Source: Cyprinodon diabolis (taxonomy: Eukaryota; Chordata; Actinopteri; Cyprinodontiformes; Cyprinodontidae). From it: DNA of 64,000 nucleotides. Under the pieces are notes generated by a model, which worked only from the letters and a program-made list of their open reading frames with translations, was not told the DNA's origin and did not search any database. This document shows positions 38,501-49,870 of this stretch, one piece after another. The stretch is taken from positions 124,001 to 188,000 of the forward strand of contig JARPUW010000553.1 in the NCBI GenBank assembly GCA_030533445.1. Reading direction: 5' to 3'. The stretch's first letter is position 1, and each line of letters begins with the position of its first letter. Made by a program: the position numbers and the translations under genes.

Positions 38501-41500
38501 CTGGAACCTTGAGCTGCTGGTGCTTCTGGAACCTTGAGCTGCTGGAACCTTGAGCTGCTGGTGCTTCTGGAACCTTGAGCTGCTGGAACCTTGAGCTCCT
38601 GGAACCTTGAGCTGCTGGTGCTTCTGGAACCTTGAGCTGCTGGAACCTTGAGCTGCTGGAACCTTGAGCTGCTGGTGCTTCTGGAACCTTGAGCATCTGG
38701 AGCCTTGAGCTTCTGGAACCTTGAGCTGCTGGAGCCTTGAGCTGCTGGTGCTTCTGGAACCTTGAGCTGCTGGAGCCTTTAGCTGCTGGAACCTTGAGCT
38801 GCTGGAACCTTGAGCTGCTGGAACCTTGAGCTGCTGGTGCTTCTGGAACCTTGAGCTGCTGAAACCTTGAGCTGCTGGTGCTTCTGGAACCTTGAGCTGC
38901 TGGAACCTTGAGCTGCTGGTGATTCTGGAACCTTGAGCTGCTGGAACCTTGAGCTGCTGGTGCTTCTGGAACCTTGAGCTGCTGGAACCTTGAGCTTCTG
39001 GAGCCTTGAGCTGCTGGAACCTTGAAGTGCTGGAGCCTTGAGCTGCTGGAACCTTGAGCTGCTGGAACCTTGAGCTTCTGGAACCTTGAGCTGCTGGAGC
39101 CTTGAGCTTCTGGAGCCTTGAGCTGCTGAAGCCTTGAGCTGCTGGAATCTTGAGCTGCTGGTGCTTCTGGAACCTTGAGCTGCTGGAACCTTGAGCTGCT
39201 GGTGCTTCTGGAACCTTGAGCTGCTGGAACCTTGAGCTTCTGGTGCTTCTGGAACCTTGAGCTGCTGGAACCTTGAGCTGCTGGTGCTTCTGGAACCTTG
39301 AGCATCTGGAGCCTTGAGCCTCTGGAACCTTGAGCTGCTGGAGCCTTGAGCTGCTGGTGCTTCTGGAACCTTGAGCTGCTGGAACCTTGAGCTGCTGGTG
39401 CTTCTGGAACCTTGAGCTGCTGGAACCTTGAGCTGCTGGTGCTTCTGGAACCTTGAGCATCGGGAGCCTTGAGCTTCTGGAACCTTGAGCTGCTGGAGCC
39501 TTGAGCTGCTGGTGCTTCTGGAACCTTGAGCTGCTGGAGCCTTGAGCTCCTGGAACATTGAGCTGCTGGAACCTTGAGCTGCTGGAACCTTGAGCTTCTG
39601 GAACCTTGAGCTGCTGGTGCTTCTGGAACCTTGAGCTGCTGGAACCTTGAGCTGCTGGTGCTTCTGGAACCTTGAGCTGCTGGAACCTTGAGCTGCTGGT
39701 GCTTCTGGAACCTTGAGCTGCTGGAACCTTGAGCTGCTGGTGCTTCTGGAAACTTGAGCTTCTGGAGCCTTGAGCTGCTGGAACCTTGAGCTGCTGGTGC
39801 TTCTGGAACCTTGAGCTTCTGGAGCCTTGAGCCTCTGGAACCTTGAGCTGCTGGAGCCTTGAGCTGCTGGTGCTTCTGGAACCTTGAGCTGCTGGAACCT
39901 TGAGCTGCTGGTGCTTCTGGAACCTTGAGCTGCTGGAACCTTGAGCTGCTGGAACCTTGAGCTGCTGGTGCTTCTGGAACCTTGAGCATCCGGAGCATTG
40001 AGCTTCTGGAACCTTGAGCTGCTGGAGCCTTGAGCTGCTGGTGCTTCTGGAACCTTGAGCTGCTGGAGCCTTGAGCTGCTGGAACCTTGAGCTGCTGGAA
40101 CCTTGAGCTTCTGGAACCTTAAGCTGCTGGTGCTTCTGGAACCTTGAGCTGCTGGAACCTTGAGCTGCTGGTGCTTCTGGAACCTTGAGCTGCTGGAACC
40201 TTGAGCTGCTGGTGCTTCTGGAACCTTTAGCTTCTGGAACCTTGAGCTGCTGGAGCCTTGAGCTGCTGGTGCTTCTGGAACCTTGAGCTTCTGGAACATT
40301 GAGCTTCTGGAACCTTGAGCTGCTGGAGCCTTGAGATTCTGGAACCTTGAGCTGCTGAAGCCTTGAGCTTCTGGAAACTTGAGCTGCTGGAGCCTTGAGC
40401 TTCTGGAACCTCTAGCTGCTGGAACCTTGAGATGCTGGAACCTTGAGCTGTTGGAACCTTGAGCTGCTGGAACCTTGAGCTGCTGGTGCTTCTGGAACCT
40501 TGAGCTGCTGGAACCTTGAGCTGCTGGTGCTTCTGGAACCTTGAGCTGCTGGTGCTTCTGGAACCTTGAGCTGCTGGAACCTTGAGCTGCTGGTGCTTCT
40601 GGAACCTTGAGCTGCTGAAGCCTTGAGCTTCTGGAAACTTGAGCTGCTGGAGTCTTGAGCTTCTGGAACCTCTAGCTGCTGGAACCTTGAGCTGCTGGAA
40701 CCTTGAGCTGTTGGAACCTTGAGCTGCTGGAACCTTGAGCTGCTGGTGCTTCTGGAACCTTGAGCTGCTGGAACCTTGAGCTGCTGGTGCTTCTGGAACC
40801 TTGAGCTGCTGGACCCTTGAGCTGCTGGTGCTTCTGGAACCTTGAGCTGCTGGAACCTTGAGCTGCTGGAACCTTGAGCTGCTGGTGCTTCTGGAACCTT
40901 GAGCATCTGGAGCCTTGAGCTTCTGGAACCTTGAACTGCTGGAGCCTTGAGCTGCTGGTGCTTCTGGAACCTTGAGCTGCTGGAGCCTTGTGCTGCTGGA
41001 ACCTTGAGCTGCTGGAACCTTGAGCTGCTGGTGCTTCTGAAACCTTGAGCTGCTGGAACCTTGAGCTGCTGGAACCTTGAGCTGCTGGTGCTTCTGGAAC
41101 CTTGAGCTGCTGGAACCTTGAGCTGCTGGTGCTTCTGGAACCTTGAGCTGCTGGAACCTTGAGCTGCTGGTGCTTCTGGAACCTTGAGCTTCTGGAACCT
41201 TGAGCTGCTGGAACCTTGAGCTTCTGGAGCCTTGAGCTGCTGGAACCTTGAAGTGCTGGAGCCTTTTAACTGCTGGAACCTTGAGCTGCTGGAACCTTGA
41301 GCTGCTGGAACCTTGAGCTGCTGGAGCGTTGAGCTGCTGGTGCTTCTGGAACCTTGAGCTTCTGGAACTTTGAGCTTCTGGAACCTTGAGCTGCTGAAGC
41401 CTTGAGCTGCTGGAACCTTGAGCTGCTGGTGCTTCTGGAACCTTGAGCTGCTGGAACCTTGAGCTTCTGGTGCTTCTGGAACCTTGAGCTTCTGGAACCT

Positions 41501-44500
41501 TGAGCTGCTGGTGCTTCTGGAACCTTGAGCATCTGGAGCCTTGAGCCTCTGGAACCTTGAGCTGCTGGAGCCTTGAGCTGCTGGTGCTTCTGGAACCTTG
41601 AGCTGCTGGAACCTTGAGCTGCTGGTGCTTCTGGAACCTTGAGCTGCTGGAACCTTGAGCTGCTGGTGCTTCTGGAACCTTGAGCATCGGGAGCCTTGAG
41701 CTTCTGGAACCTTGAGCTGCTGGAGCCTTGAGCTGCTGGTGCTTCTGGAACCTTGAGCTGCTGGAGCCTTGAGCTCCTGGAACATTGAGCTGCTGGAACC
41801 TTGAGCTGCTGGAACCTTGAGCTTCTGGAACCTTGAGCTGCTGGTGCTTCTGGAACCTTGAGCTGCTGGAACCTTGAGCTGCTGGTGCTTCTGGAAACTT
41901 GAGCTTCTGGAGCCTTGAGCTGCTGGAACCTTGAGCTGCTGGTGCTTCTGGAACCTTGAGCATCTGGAGCCTTGAGCCTCTGGAACCTTGAGCTGCTGGA
42001 GCCTTGAGCTGCTGGTGCTTCTGGAACCTTGAGCTGCTGGAACCTTGAGCTGCTGGTGCTTCTGGAACCTTGAGCTGCTGGAACCTTGAGCTGCTGGTGC
42101 TTCTGGAACCTTGAGCATCTGGAGCCTTGAGCTTCTGGAACCTTGAGCTGCTGGATCCTTGAGCTGCTGGTGCTTCTGGAGCCTTGAGCTGCTGGAACCT
42201 TGAAGTGCTGGAGCCTTGAGCTGCTGGAACCTTGAGCTGCTGGAACCTTGAGCTGCTGGAACCTTGAGCTGCTGGAGCTTTGAGCTGCTGGTGCTTCTGG
42301 AACCTTGAGCTTCTGGAACCTTGAGCTGCTGGAACCTTGAGCTGCTGGAACCTTGAGCTTCTGGTGCTTCTGGAACCTTGAGCTTCTGGAACCTTGAGCT
42401 GCTGGTGCTTCTGGAACCTTGAGCATCTGGAGCCTTGAGCCTCTGGAACCTTGAGCTGCTGGAGCCTTGAGCTGCTGGTGCTTCTGGAACCTTGAGCTGC
42501 TGGAACCTTGAGCTGCTGGTGCTTCTGGAACCTTGAGCTGCTGGAACCTTGAGCTGCTGGTGCTTCTGGAACCTTGAGCATCGGGAGCCTTGAGCTTCTG
42601 GAACCTTGAGCTGCTGGAGCCTTGAGCTGCTGGTGCTTCTGGAACCTTGAGCTGCTGGAGCCTTGAGCTCCTGGAACATTGAGCTGCTGGAACCTTGAGC
42701 TTCTGGAACCTTGAGCTGCTGGTGCTTCTGGAACCTTGAGCTGCTGGAACCTTGAGCTGCTGGTGCTTCTGGAAACTTGAGCTTCTGGAGCCTTGAGCTG
42801 CTGGAACCTTGAGCTGCTGGTGCTTCTGGAACCTTGAGCATCTGGAGCCTTGAGCCTCTGGAACCTTGAGCTGCTGGAGCCTTGAGCTGCTGGTGCTTCT
42901 GGAACCTTGAGCTGCTGGAACCTTGAGCTGCTGGTGCTTCTGGAACCTTGAGCTGCTGGAACCTTGAGCTGCTGGAACCTTGAGCTGCTGGTGCTTCTGG
43001 AACCTTGAGCATCTGGAGCCTTGAGCTTCTGGAACCTTGAGCTGCTGGATCCTTGAGCTGCTGGTGCTTCTGGAGCCTTGAGCTGCTGGAACCTTGAAGT
43101 GCTGGAGCCTTGAGCTGCTGGAACCTTGAGCTGCTGGAACCTTGAGCTGCTGGAACCTTGAGCTGCTGGAGCTTTGAGCTGCTGGTGCTTCTGGAACCTT
43201 GAGCTTCTGGAACCTTGAGCTGCTGGAGCCTTGAGCTTCTGGAACCTTGAGCTGCTGAAGCCTTGAGCTGCTGGAACCTTGAGCTGCTGGTGCTTCTTGA
43301 ACCTTGAGCTGCTGGTGCTTCTGGAACCTTGAGCTGCTGGAACCTTGAGCTGCTGGAACCTTGAGCTGCTGGTGCTTCTGGAACCTTGAGCATCTGGAGC
43401 CTTGAGCCTCTGGAACCTTGAGCTGCTGGAGCCTTGAGCTGCTGGTGCTTCTGGAACCTTGAGCTGCTGGAACCTTGAGCTGCTGGTGCTTCTGGAACCT
43501 TGAGCTGCTGGAACCTTGAGCTGCTGGTGCTTCTGGAAACTTGAGCTTCTGGAGCCTTGAGCTGCTGGAACCTTGAGCTGCTGGTGCTTCTGGAACCTTG
43601 AGCATCTGGAGCCTTGAGCCTCTGGAACCTTGAGCTGCTGGAGCCTTGAGCTGCTGGTGCTTCTGGAACCTTGAGCTGCTGGAACCTTGAGCTGCTGGTG
43701 CTTCTGGAACCTTGAGCTGCTGGAACCTTGAGCTGCTGGAACCTTGAGCTGCTGGTGCTTCTGGAACCTTGAGCATCTGGAGCCTTGAGCTTCTGGAACC
43801 TTGAGCTGCTGGATCCTTGAGCTGCTGGTGCTTCTGGAGCCTTGAGCTGCTGGAACCTTGAAGTGCTGGAGCCTTGAGCTGCTGGAACCTTGAGCTGCTG
43901 GAACCTTGAGCTGCTGGAGCTGTGAGCTGCTGGTGCTTCTGGAACCTTGAGCTTCTGGAACCTTGAGCTTCTGGAACCTTGAGCTGCTGGAGCCTTGAGC
44001 TTCTGGAACCTTGAGCTGCTGAAGCCTTGAGCTGCTGGAACCTTGAGCTGCTGGTGCTTCTGGAACCTTGAGCTGCTGGAACCTTGAGCTGCTGGTGCTT
44101 CTGGAACCTTGAGCTGCTGGAACCTTGAGCTTCTGGTGCTTCTGGAACCTTGAGCTGCTGGAACCTTGAGCTGCTGGTGCTTCTGGAACCTTGAGCATCT
44201 GGAGCCTTGAGCCTCTGGAACCTTGAGCTGCTGGAGCCTTGAGCTGCTGGTGCTTCTGGAACCTTGAGCTGCTGGAACCTTGAGCTGCTGGTGCTTCTGG
44301 AACCTTGAGCTGCTGGAACCTTGAGCTGCTGGTGCTTCTGGAACCTTGAGCATCGGGAGCCTTGAGCTTCTGGAACCTTGAGCTGCTTGAGCCTTGAGCT
44401 GCTGGTGCTTCTGGAACCTTGAGCTGCTGGAGCCTTGAGCTCCTGGAACATTGAGCTGCTGGAACCTTGAGCTGCTGGAACCTTTAGCTTCTGGAACCTT

Positions 44501-45140
44501 GAGCTGCTGGTGCTTCTGGAACCTTGAGCTGCTGGAACCTTGAGCTGCTGGTGCTTCTGGAACCTTGAGCTGCTGGAACCTTGAGCTGCTGGTGCTTCTG
44601 GAACCTTGAGCATCTGGAGCCTTGAGCTTCTGGAACCTTGAGCTGCTGGAGCCTTGAGCTGCTGGTGCTTCTGGAACCTTGAGCTGCTGGAGCCTTGAGC
44701 TGCTGGAACCTTGAGCTGCTGGAACCTTGAGCTTCTGGAACCTTGAGCTGCTGGTGCTTCTGGAACCTTGAGCTGCTGGAACCTTGAGCTGCTGGAACCT
44801 TGAGCTGCTGGTGCTTCTGGAACCTTGAGCTGCTGGAACCTTGATCTGCTGGTGCTTCTGGAACCTTGAGCTGCTGGAACCTTGAGCTGCTGGTGCTTCT
44901 GGAACCTTGAGCTGCTGGAACCTTGAGCTGCTGGTGCTTCTAGAACCTTGAGCTTCTGGAACCTTGAGCTGCTGGAACCTTGAGCTTCTGGAGCCTTGAG
45001 CTGCTGGAACCTTGAAGTGCTGGATATTTGAGCTGCTGGAACCTTGAGCTGCTGGAACCTTGAGCTGCTGGAGCTTTGAGCTGCTGGTGCTTCTGGAACC
45101 TTGAGCTTCTGGAACCTTGAGCATCTGGAACCTTGAGCTG
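38500..45140. repeat. Block R': second copy of R
   Basis: R' is collinear with 12.9-19.6 kb; the separation steps from 25,603 to 25,562 to 25,521. Compared with R it is therefore shorter by two separate 41-base losses (or R gained them). The ccttttaactg 17-base unit is at about 41262 and the ttctagaa variant of 19417 is at 44938. The rare ggatatttgag variant at about 19502 is at about 45023. Confidence 0.78.
40412..45124 (-). other. Stop-free minus frame, 1,570 codons; not called a gene
   Basis: This is the same kind of repeat translation, in R'. Its counterpart in R (15704-19603, 1,299 codons) has the same starting ATG, 25,521 bases away, but stops earlier at the TAA of the 17-base unit. 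Length is thus not conserved even between near-identical copies, as expected for an accidental frame. Confidence 0.25.
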
Positions 45141-48100
45141 CTGGTGCTTCTGGAACCTTGAGCTGCTGGAACCTTGAGCTGTTGGAACCTTGAGCTGCTG
45201 GAACCTTGAGCTGCTGGTGCTTCTGGAACCTTGAGCTGCTGGAACCTTGAGCTGCTGGTGCTTCTGGAACCTTGAGCTGCTGGAACCTTGAGCTGCTGGA
45301 ACCTTTAGCTGCTGGTGCTTCTGGAACCTTGAGCTGCTGGAACCTTGAGCTGCTGGAACCTTGAGCTGCTGGAACCTTGAGCTGCTGGTGCTTCTGGAAC
45401 CTTGAGCATCTGGAGCCTTGAGCTTCTGGAACCTTGAGCTGCTGGAGCCTTGAGCTGCTGGTGCTTCTGGAACCTTGAGCTGCTTGAGCCTTGAGCTGCT
45501 GGAACCTTGAGCTGCTGGAACCTTGAGCTGCTGGAACCTTGAGCTTCTGGAACCTTGAGCTGCTGGTGCTTCTGGAACCTTGAGCTGCTGGAACCTTGAG
45601 CTGCTGGAACCTTGAGCTGCTGGTGCTTCTGGAACCTTGAGCTGCTGGTGCTTCTGGAACCTTGAGCTGCTGGAACCTTGAGCTGCTGGTGCTTCTGGAA
45701 CCTTGAGCTGCTGGAATCTTGAGCTGCTGGTGCTTCTGGAACCTTGAGCTTCTGGAACCTTGAGCTGCTGGAACCTTGAGCTTCTGGAGCCTTGAGCTGC
45801 TGGAACCTTGAAGTGCTGGAGCCTTGAGCTGCTGGAACCTTGAGCTGCTGGAACCTTGAGCTGCTGGAACCTTGAGCTGCTGGAGCTTTGAGCTGCTGGT
45901 GCTTCTGGAACCTTGAGCTGCTGGAACCTTGAGCTGCTGGAGCCTTGAGCTTCTGGAACCTTGAGCTGCTGAAGCCTTGAGCTGCTGGAACCTTGAGCTG
46001 CTGGAACCTTGAGCTGCTGGTGCTTCTGGAACCTTGAGCTGCTGGAACCTTCAGCTGCTGGTGCTTCTGGAACCTTGAGCTGCTGGTGCTTCTGGAACCT
46101 TCAGCTGCTGGAACCTTCAGCTGCTGGTGCTTCTGGAACCTTGAGCTGCTGGAACCTTTAGCTGCTGGAACGTTGAGCTGCTGGTGCTTCTGGAACCTTG
46201 AGCATCTGGAGCCTTGAGCCTCTGGAACCTTGAGCTGCTGGAGCCTTGAGCTGCTGGTGCTTCTGGAACCTTGAGCTGCTGGAACCTTGAGCTGCTGGTG
46301 CTTCTGGAACCTTGAGCTGGTGGAACCTTGAGCTGCTGGTGCTTCTGGAACCTTGAGCATCTGGAGCCTTGAGCTTCTGGAACCTTGAGCTGCTGGAGCC
46401 TTGAGCTGCTGGTGCTTGTGGAACCTTGAGCTGCTGGAGCCTTGAGCTCCTGGAAGCTTGAGCTGCTGGAACCTTGAGCTGCTGGAACCTTGAGCTTCTG
46501 GAACCTTGAGCTGCTGGTGCTTCTGGAACCTTGAGCTGCTGGAACCTTGAGCTGCTGGTGCTTCTGGAACCTTGAGCTGCTGGTGCTTCTGGAACCTTGA
46601 GCTGCTGTAACCTTAAGCTGCTGGTGCTTCTGGAACCTTGAGCTTCTGGAACCTTGAGCTGCTGGAACCTTGACTTCTGGAGCCTTGAGCTGCTGGAACC
46701 TTGAAGTGCTGGAGCCTTGAGCTGCTGGAACCTTGAGCTGCTGGAACCTTGAGCTGCTGGAGCTTTGAGCTGCTGGTGCTTCTGGAACCTTGAGTTTCTG
46801 GAACCTTGAGCTTCTGGAACCTTGAGCTGCTGGAGCCTTGAGCTTCTGGAACCTTGAGCTGCTGAAGCCTTGAGCTTCTGGAACCTTGAGCTGCTGGAGC
46901 CTTGAGCTTCTGGAACCTTGAGCTGCTGGAACCTTGAGCTGCTGGAACCTTGAGCTGCTGGTGCTTCTGGAACCTTGAGCTGCTGGAACCTTGAGCTGCT
47001 GATGCTTCTGGAACCTTGAGCTGCTGGAACCTTGAGCTGCTGGAACCTTGAGCTGCTGGTGCTTCTGGAACCTTGAGCATCTGGAGCCTTGAGCTTCTGG
47101 AACCTTGAGCTGCTGGAGCCTTGAGCTGCTGGTGCTTCTGGAACCTTGAGCTGCTGGAACCTTGAGCTGCTGGTGCTTCTGGAACCTTGAGCTGCTGGAA
47201 CCTTGAGCTGCTGGTGCTTCTGGAACCTTGAGCTGCTGGAACCTTGAGCTGCTGGAACCTTGAGCTGCTGGAACCTTGAGCTGCTGGTGCTTCTGGAACC
47301 TTGAGCATCTGGAGCCTTGAGCTTCTGGAACCTTGAGCTGCTGGAGCCTTGAGCTGCTGGTGCTTCTGGAACCTTGAGCTGCTGGAACCTTGAGCTGCTG
47401 GAACCTTGAGCTGCTGGTGCTTCTGGAACCTTGAGCATCTGGAGCCTTGAGCTTCTGGAACCTTGAGCTGCTGGAGCCTTGAGCTGCTGGTGCTTCTGGA
47501 ACCTTGAGCTGCTGGAGCCTTGAGGTCCTGGAACCTTGAGCTGCTGGAACCTTGACCTACTGGAACCTTGAGCTTCTGGAACCTTGAGCTAGTGGTGCTT
47601 CTGGAACCTTGAGCTGCTGGAACCTTGAGCTGCTGGTGCTTCTGGAACCTTGAGCTGCTGGTGCTTCTGGAACCTTGAGCTGCTGGAACCTTGAGCTGCT
47701 GGTGCTTCTGGAACCTTGAGCTGCTGGAACCTTGAGCTGCTGGTGCTTCTGGAATCTTGAGCTTCTGGAACCTTGAGCTGCTGGTGCTTCTGGAACCTTG
47801 AGCTGCTGGAACCTTCAGCTGCTGGTGCTTCTGGAACCTTGAGCTGCTGGAACCTTTAGCTGCTGGAACGTTGAGCTGCTGGTGCTTCTGGAACCTTGAG
47901 CATCTGGAGCCTTGAGCCTCTGGAACCTTGAGCTGCTGGAGCCTTGAGCTGCTGGTGCTTCTGGAACCTTGAGCTGCTGGAACCTTGAGCTGCTGGTGCT
48001 TCTGGAACCTTGAGCTGGTGGAACCTTGAGCTGCTGGTGCTTCTGGAACCTTGAGCATCTGGAGCCTTGAGCTTCTGGAACCTTGAGCTGCTGGAGCCTT

Positions 48101-49870
48101 GAGCTGCTGGTGCTTGTGGAACCTTGAGCTGCTGGAGCCTTGAGCTCCTGGAAGCTTGAGCTGCTGGAACCTTGAGCTGCTGGAACCTTGAGCTTCTGGA
48201 ACCTTGAGCTGCTGGTGCTTCTGGAACCTTGAGCTGCTGGAACCTTGAGCTGCTGGTGCTTCTGGAACCTTGAGCTGCTGGTGCTTCTGGAACCTTGAGC
48301 TGCTGGAACCTTAAGCTGCTGGTGCTTCTGGAACCTTGAGCTTCTGGAACCTTGAGCTGCTGGAACCTTGACTTCTGGAGCCTTGAGCTGCTGGAACCTT
48401 GAAGTGCTGGAGCCTTGAGCTGCTGGAACCTTGAGCTGCTGGAACCTTGAGCTTCTGGAACCTTGAGCTGCTGGTGCTTCTGGAACCTTGAGCTGCTGGT
48501 GCTTCTGGAACCTTGAGCTGCTGGAACCTTGAGCTGCTGGTGCTTCTGGAACCTTGAGCTGCTGGAACCTTGAGCTGCTGGTGCTTCTGGAATCTTGAGC
48601 TTCTGGAACCTTGAGCTGCTGGTGCTTCTGGAACCTTGAGCTGCTGGAACCTTCAGCTGCTGGTGCTTCTGGAACCTTGAGCTGCTGGAACCTTTAGCTG
48701 CTGGAACGTTGAGCTGCTGGTGCTTCTGGAACCTTGAGCATCTGGAGCCTTGAGCCTCTGGAACCTTGAGCTGCTGGAGCCTTGAGCTGCTGGTGCTTCT
48801 GGAACCTTGAGCTGCTGGAACCTTGAGCTGCTGGTGCTTCTGGAACCTTGAGCTGGTGGAACCTTGAGCTGCTGGTGCTTCTGGAACCTTGAGCATCTGG
48901 AGCCTTGAGCTTCTGGAACCTTGAGCTGCTGGAGCCTTGAGCTGCTGGTGCTTGTGGAACCTTGAGCTGCTGGAGCCTTGAGCTCCTGGAAGCTTGAGCT
49001 GCTGGAACCTTGAGCTGCTGGAACCTTGAGCTTCTGGAACCTTGAGCTGCTGGTGCTTCTGGAACCTTGAGCTGCTGGAACCTTGAGCTGCTGGTGCTTC
49101 TGGAACCTTGAGCTGCTGGTGCTTCTGGAACCTTGAGCTGCTGGAACCTTAAGCTGCTGGTGCTTCTGGAACCTTGAGCTTCTGGAACCTTGAGCTGCTG
49201 GAACCTTGAGCTTCTGGAGCCTTGAGCTGCTGGAACCTTGAAGTGCTGGAGCCTTGAGCTGCTGGAACCTTGAGCTGCTGGAACCTTGAGCTGCTGGAGC
49301 TTTGAGCTGCTGGTGCTTCTGGAACCTTGAGCTTCTGGAACCTTGAGCTTCTGGAACCTTGAGCTGCTGGAGCCTTGAGATTCTAGAACCTTGAGCTGCT
49401 GAAGCTTTGAGCTTCTGGAAACTTGAGCTGCTGGAGCCTTGAGCTTCTGGAACCTCTAGCTGCTGGAACCTTGAGCTGCTGGAACCTTGAGCTGTTGGAA
49501 CCTTGAGCTGCTGGAACCTTGAGCTGCTGGTGCTTCTGGAACCTTGAGCTGCTGGAACCTTGAGCTGCTGGTGCTTCTTGAACCTTGAGCTGCTGGAACC
49601 TTGAGCTCCTGGAACCTTGAGCTGCTGGTGCTTCTGGAACCTTGAGCTGCTGGAACCTTGAGCTGCTGGAACCTTGAGCTGCTGGTGCTTCTGGAACCTT
49701 GAGCATCTGGAGCCTTGAGCTTCTGGAACCTTGAGCTGCTGGAGCCTTGAGCTGCTGGTGCTTCTGGAACCTTGAGCTGCTGGAGCCTTTAGCTGCTGGA
49801 ACCTTGAGCTGCTGGAACCTTGAGCTGCTGGAACCTTGAGCTGCTGGTGCTTCTGGAACCTTGAGCTGCT
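45140..49870. repeat. Block S': contracted copy of S
   Basis: S' is collinear with S at 25,521 (20530/46051), then 25,537 (21076/46613), then 20,652 (27163/47815, 28244/48896, 28731/49383). It thus has one X-Y set and the 838-base partial repeat, and lacks the extra Y-X-Y material of S. gctggtgg octamers lie at 46316, 48014 and 48852, as expected from Y. The match to S fails after about 49.87 kb, marking the end of the second macro-copy. Confidence 0.75.

Noticed and set aside
20779..48859. Chi octamer gctggtgg at ten sites in Y units (20779, 22477, 22853, 24551, 25664, 27362, 28200, 46316, 48014, 48852)
   Set aside because: It arises from one c-to-g change (gctgctgg to gctggtgg) copied with the Y unit. 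Chi acts with bacterial RecBCD, and nothing here suggests a bacterial chromosome.
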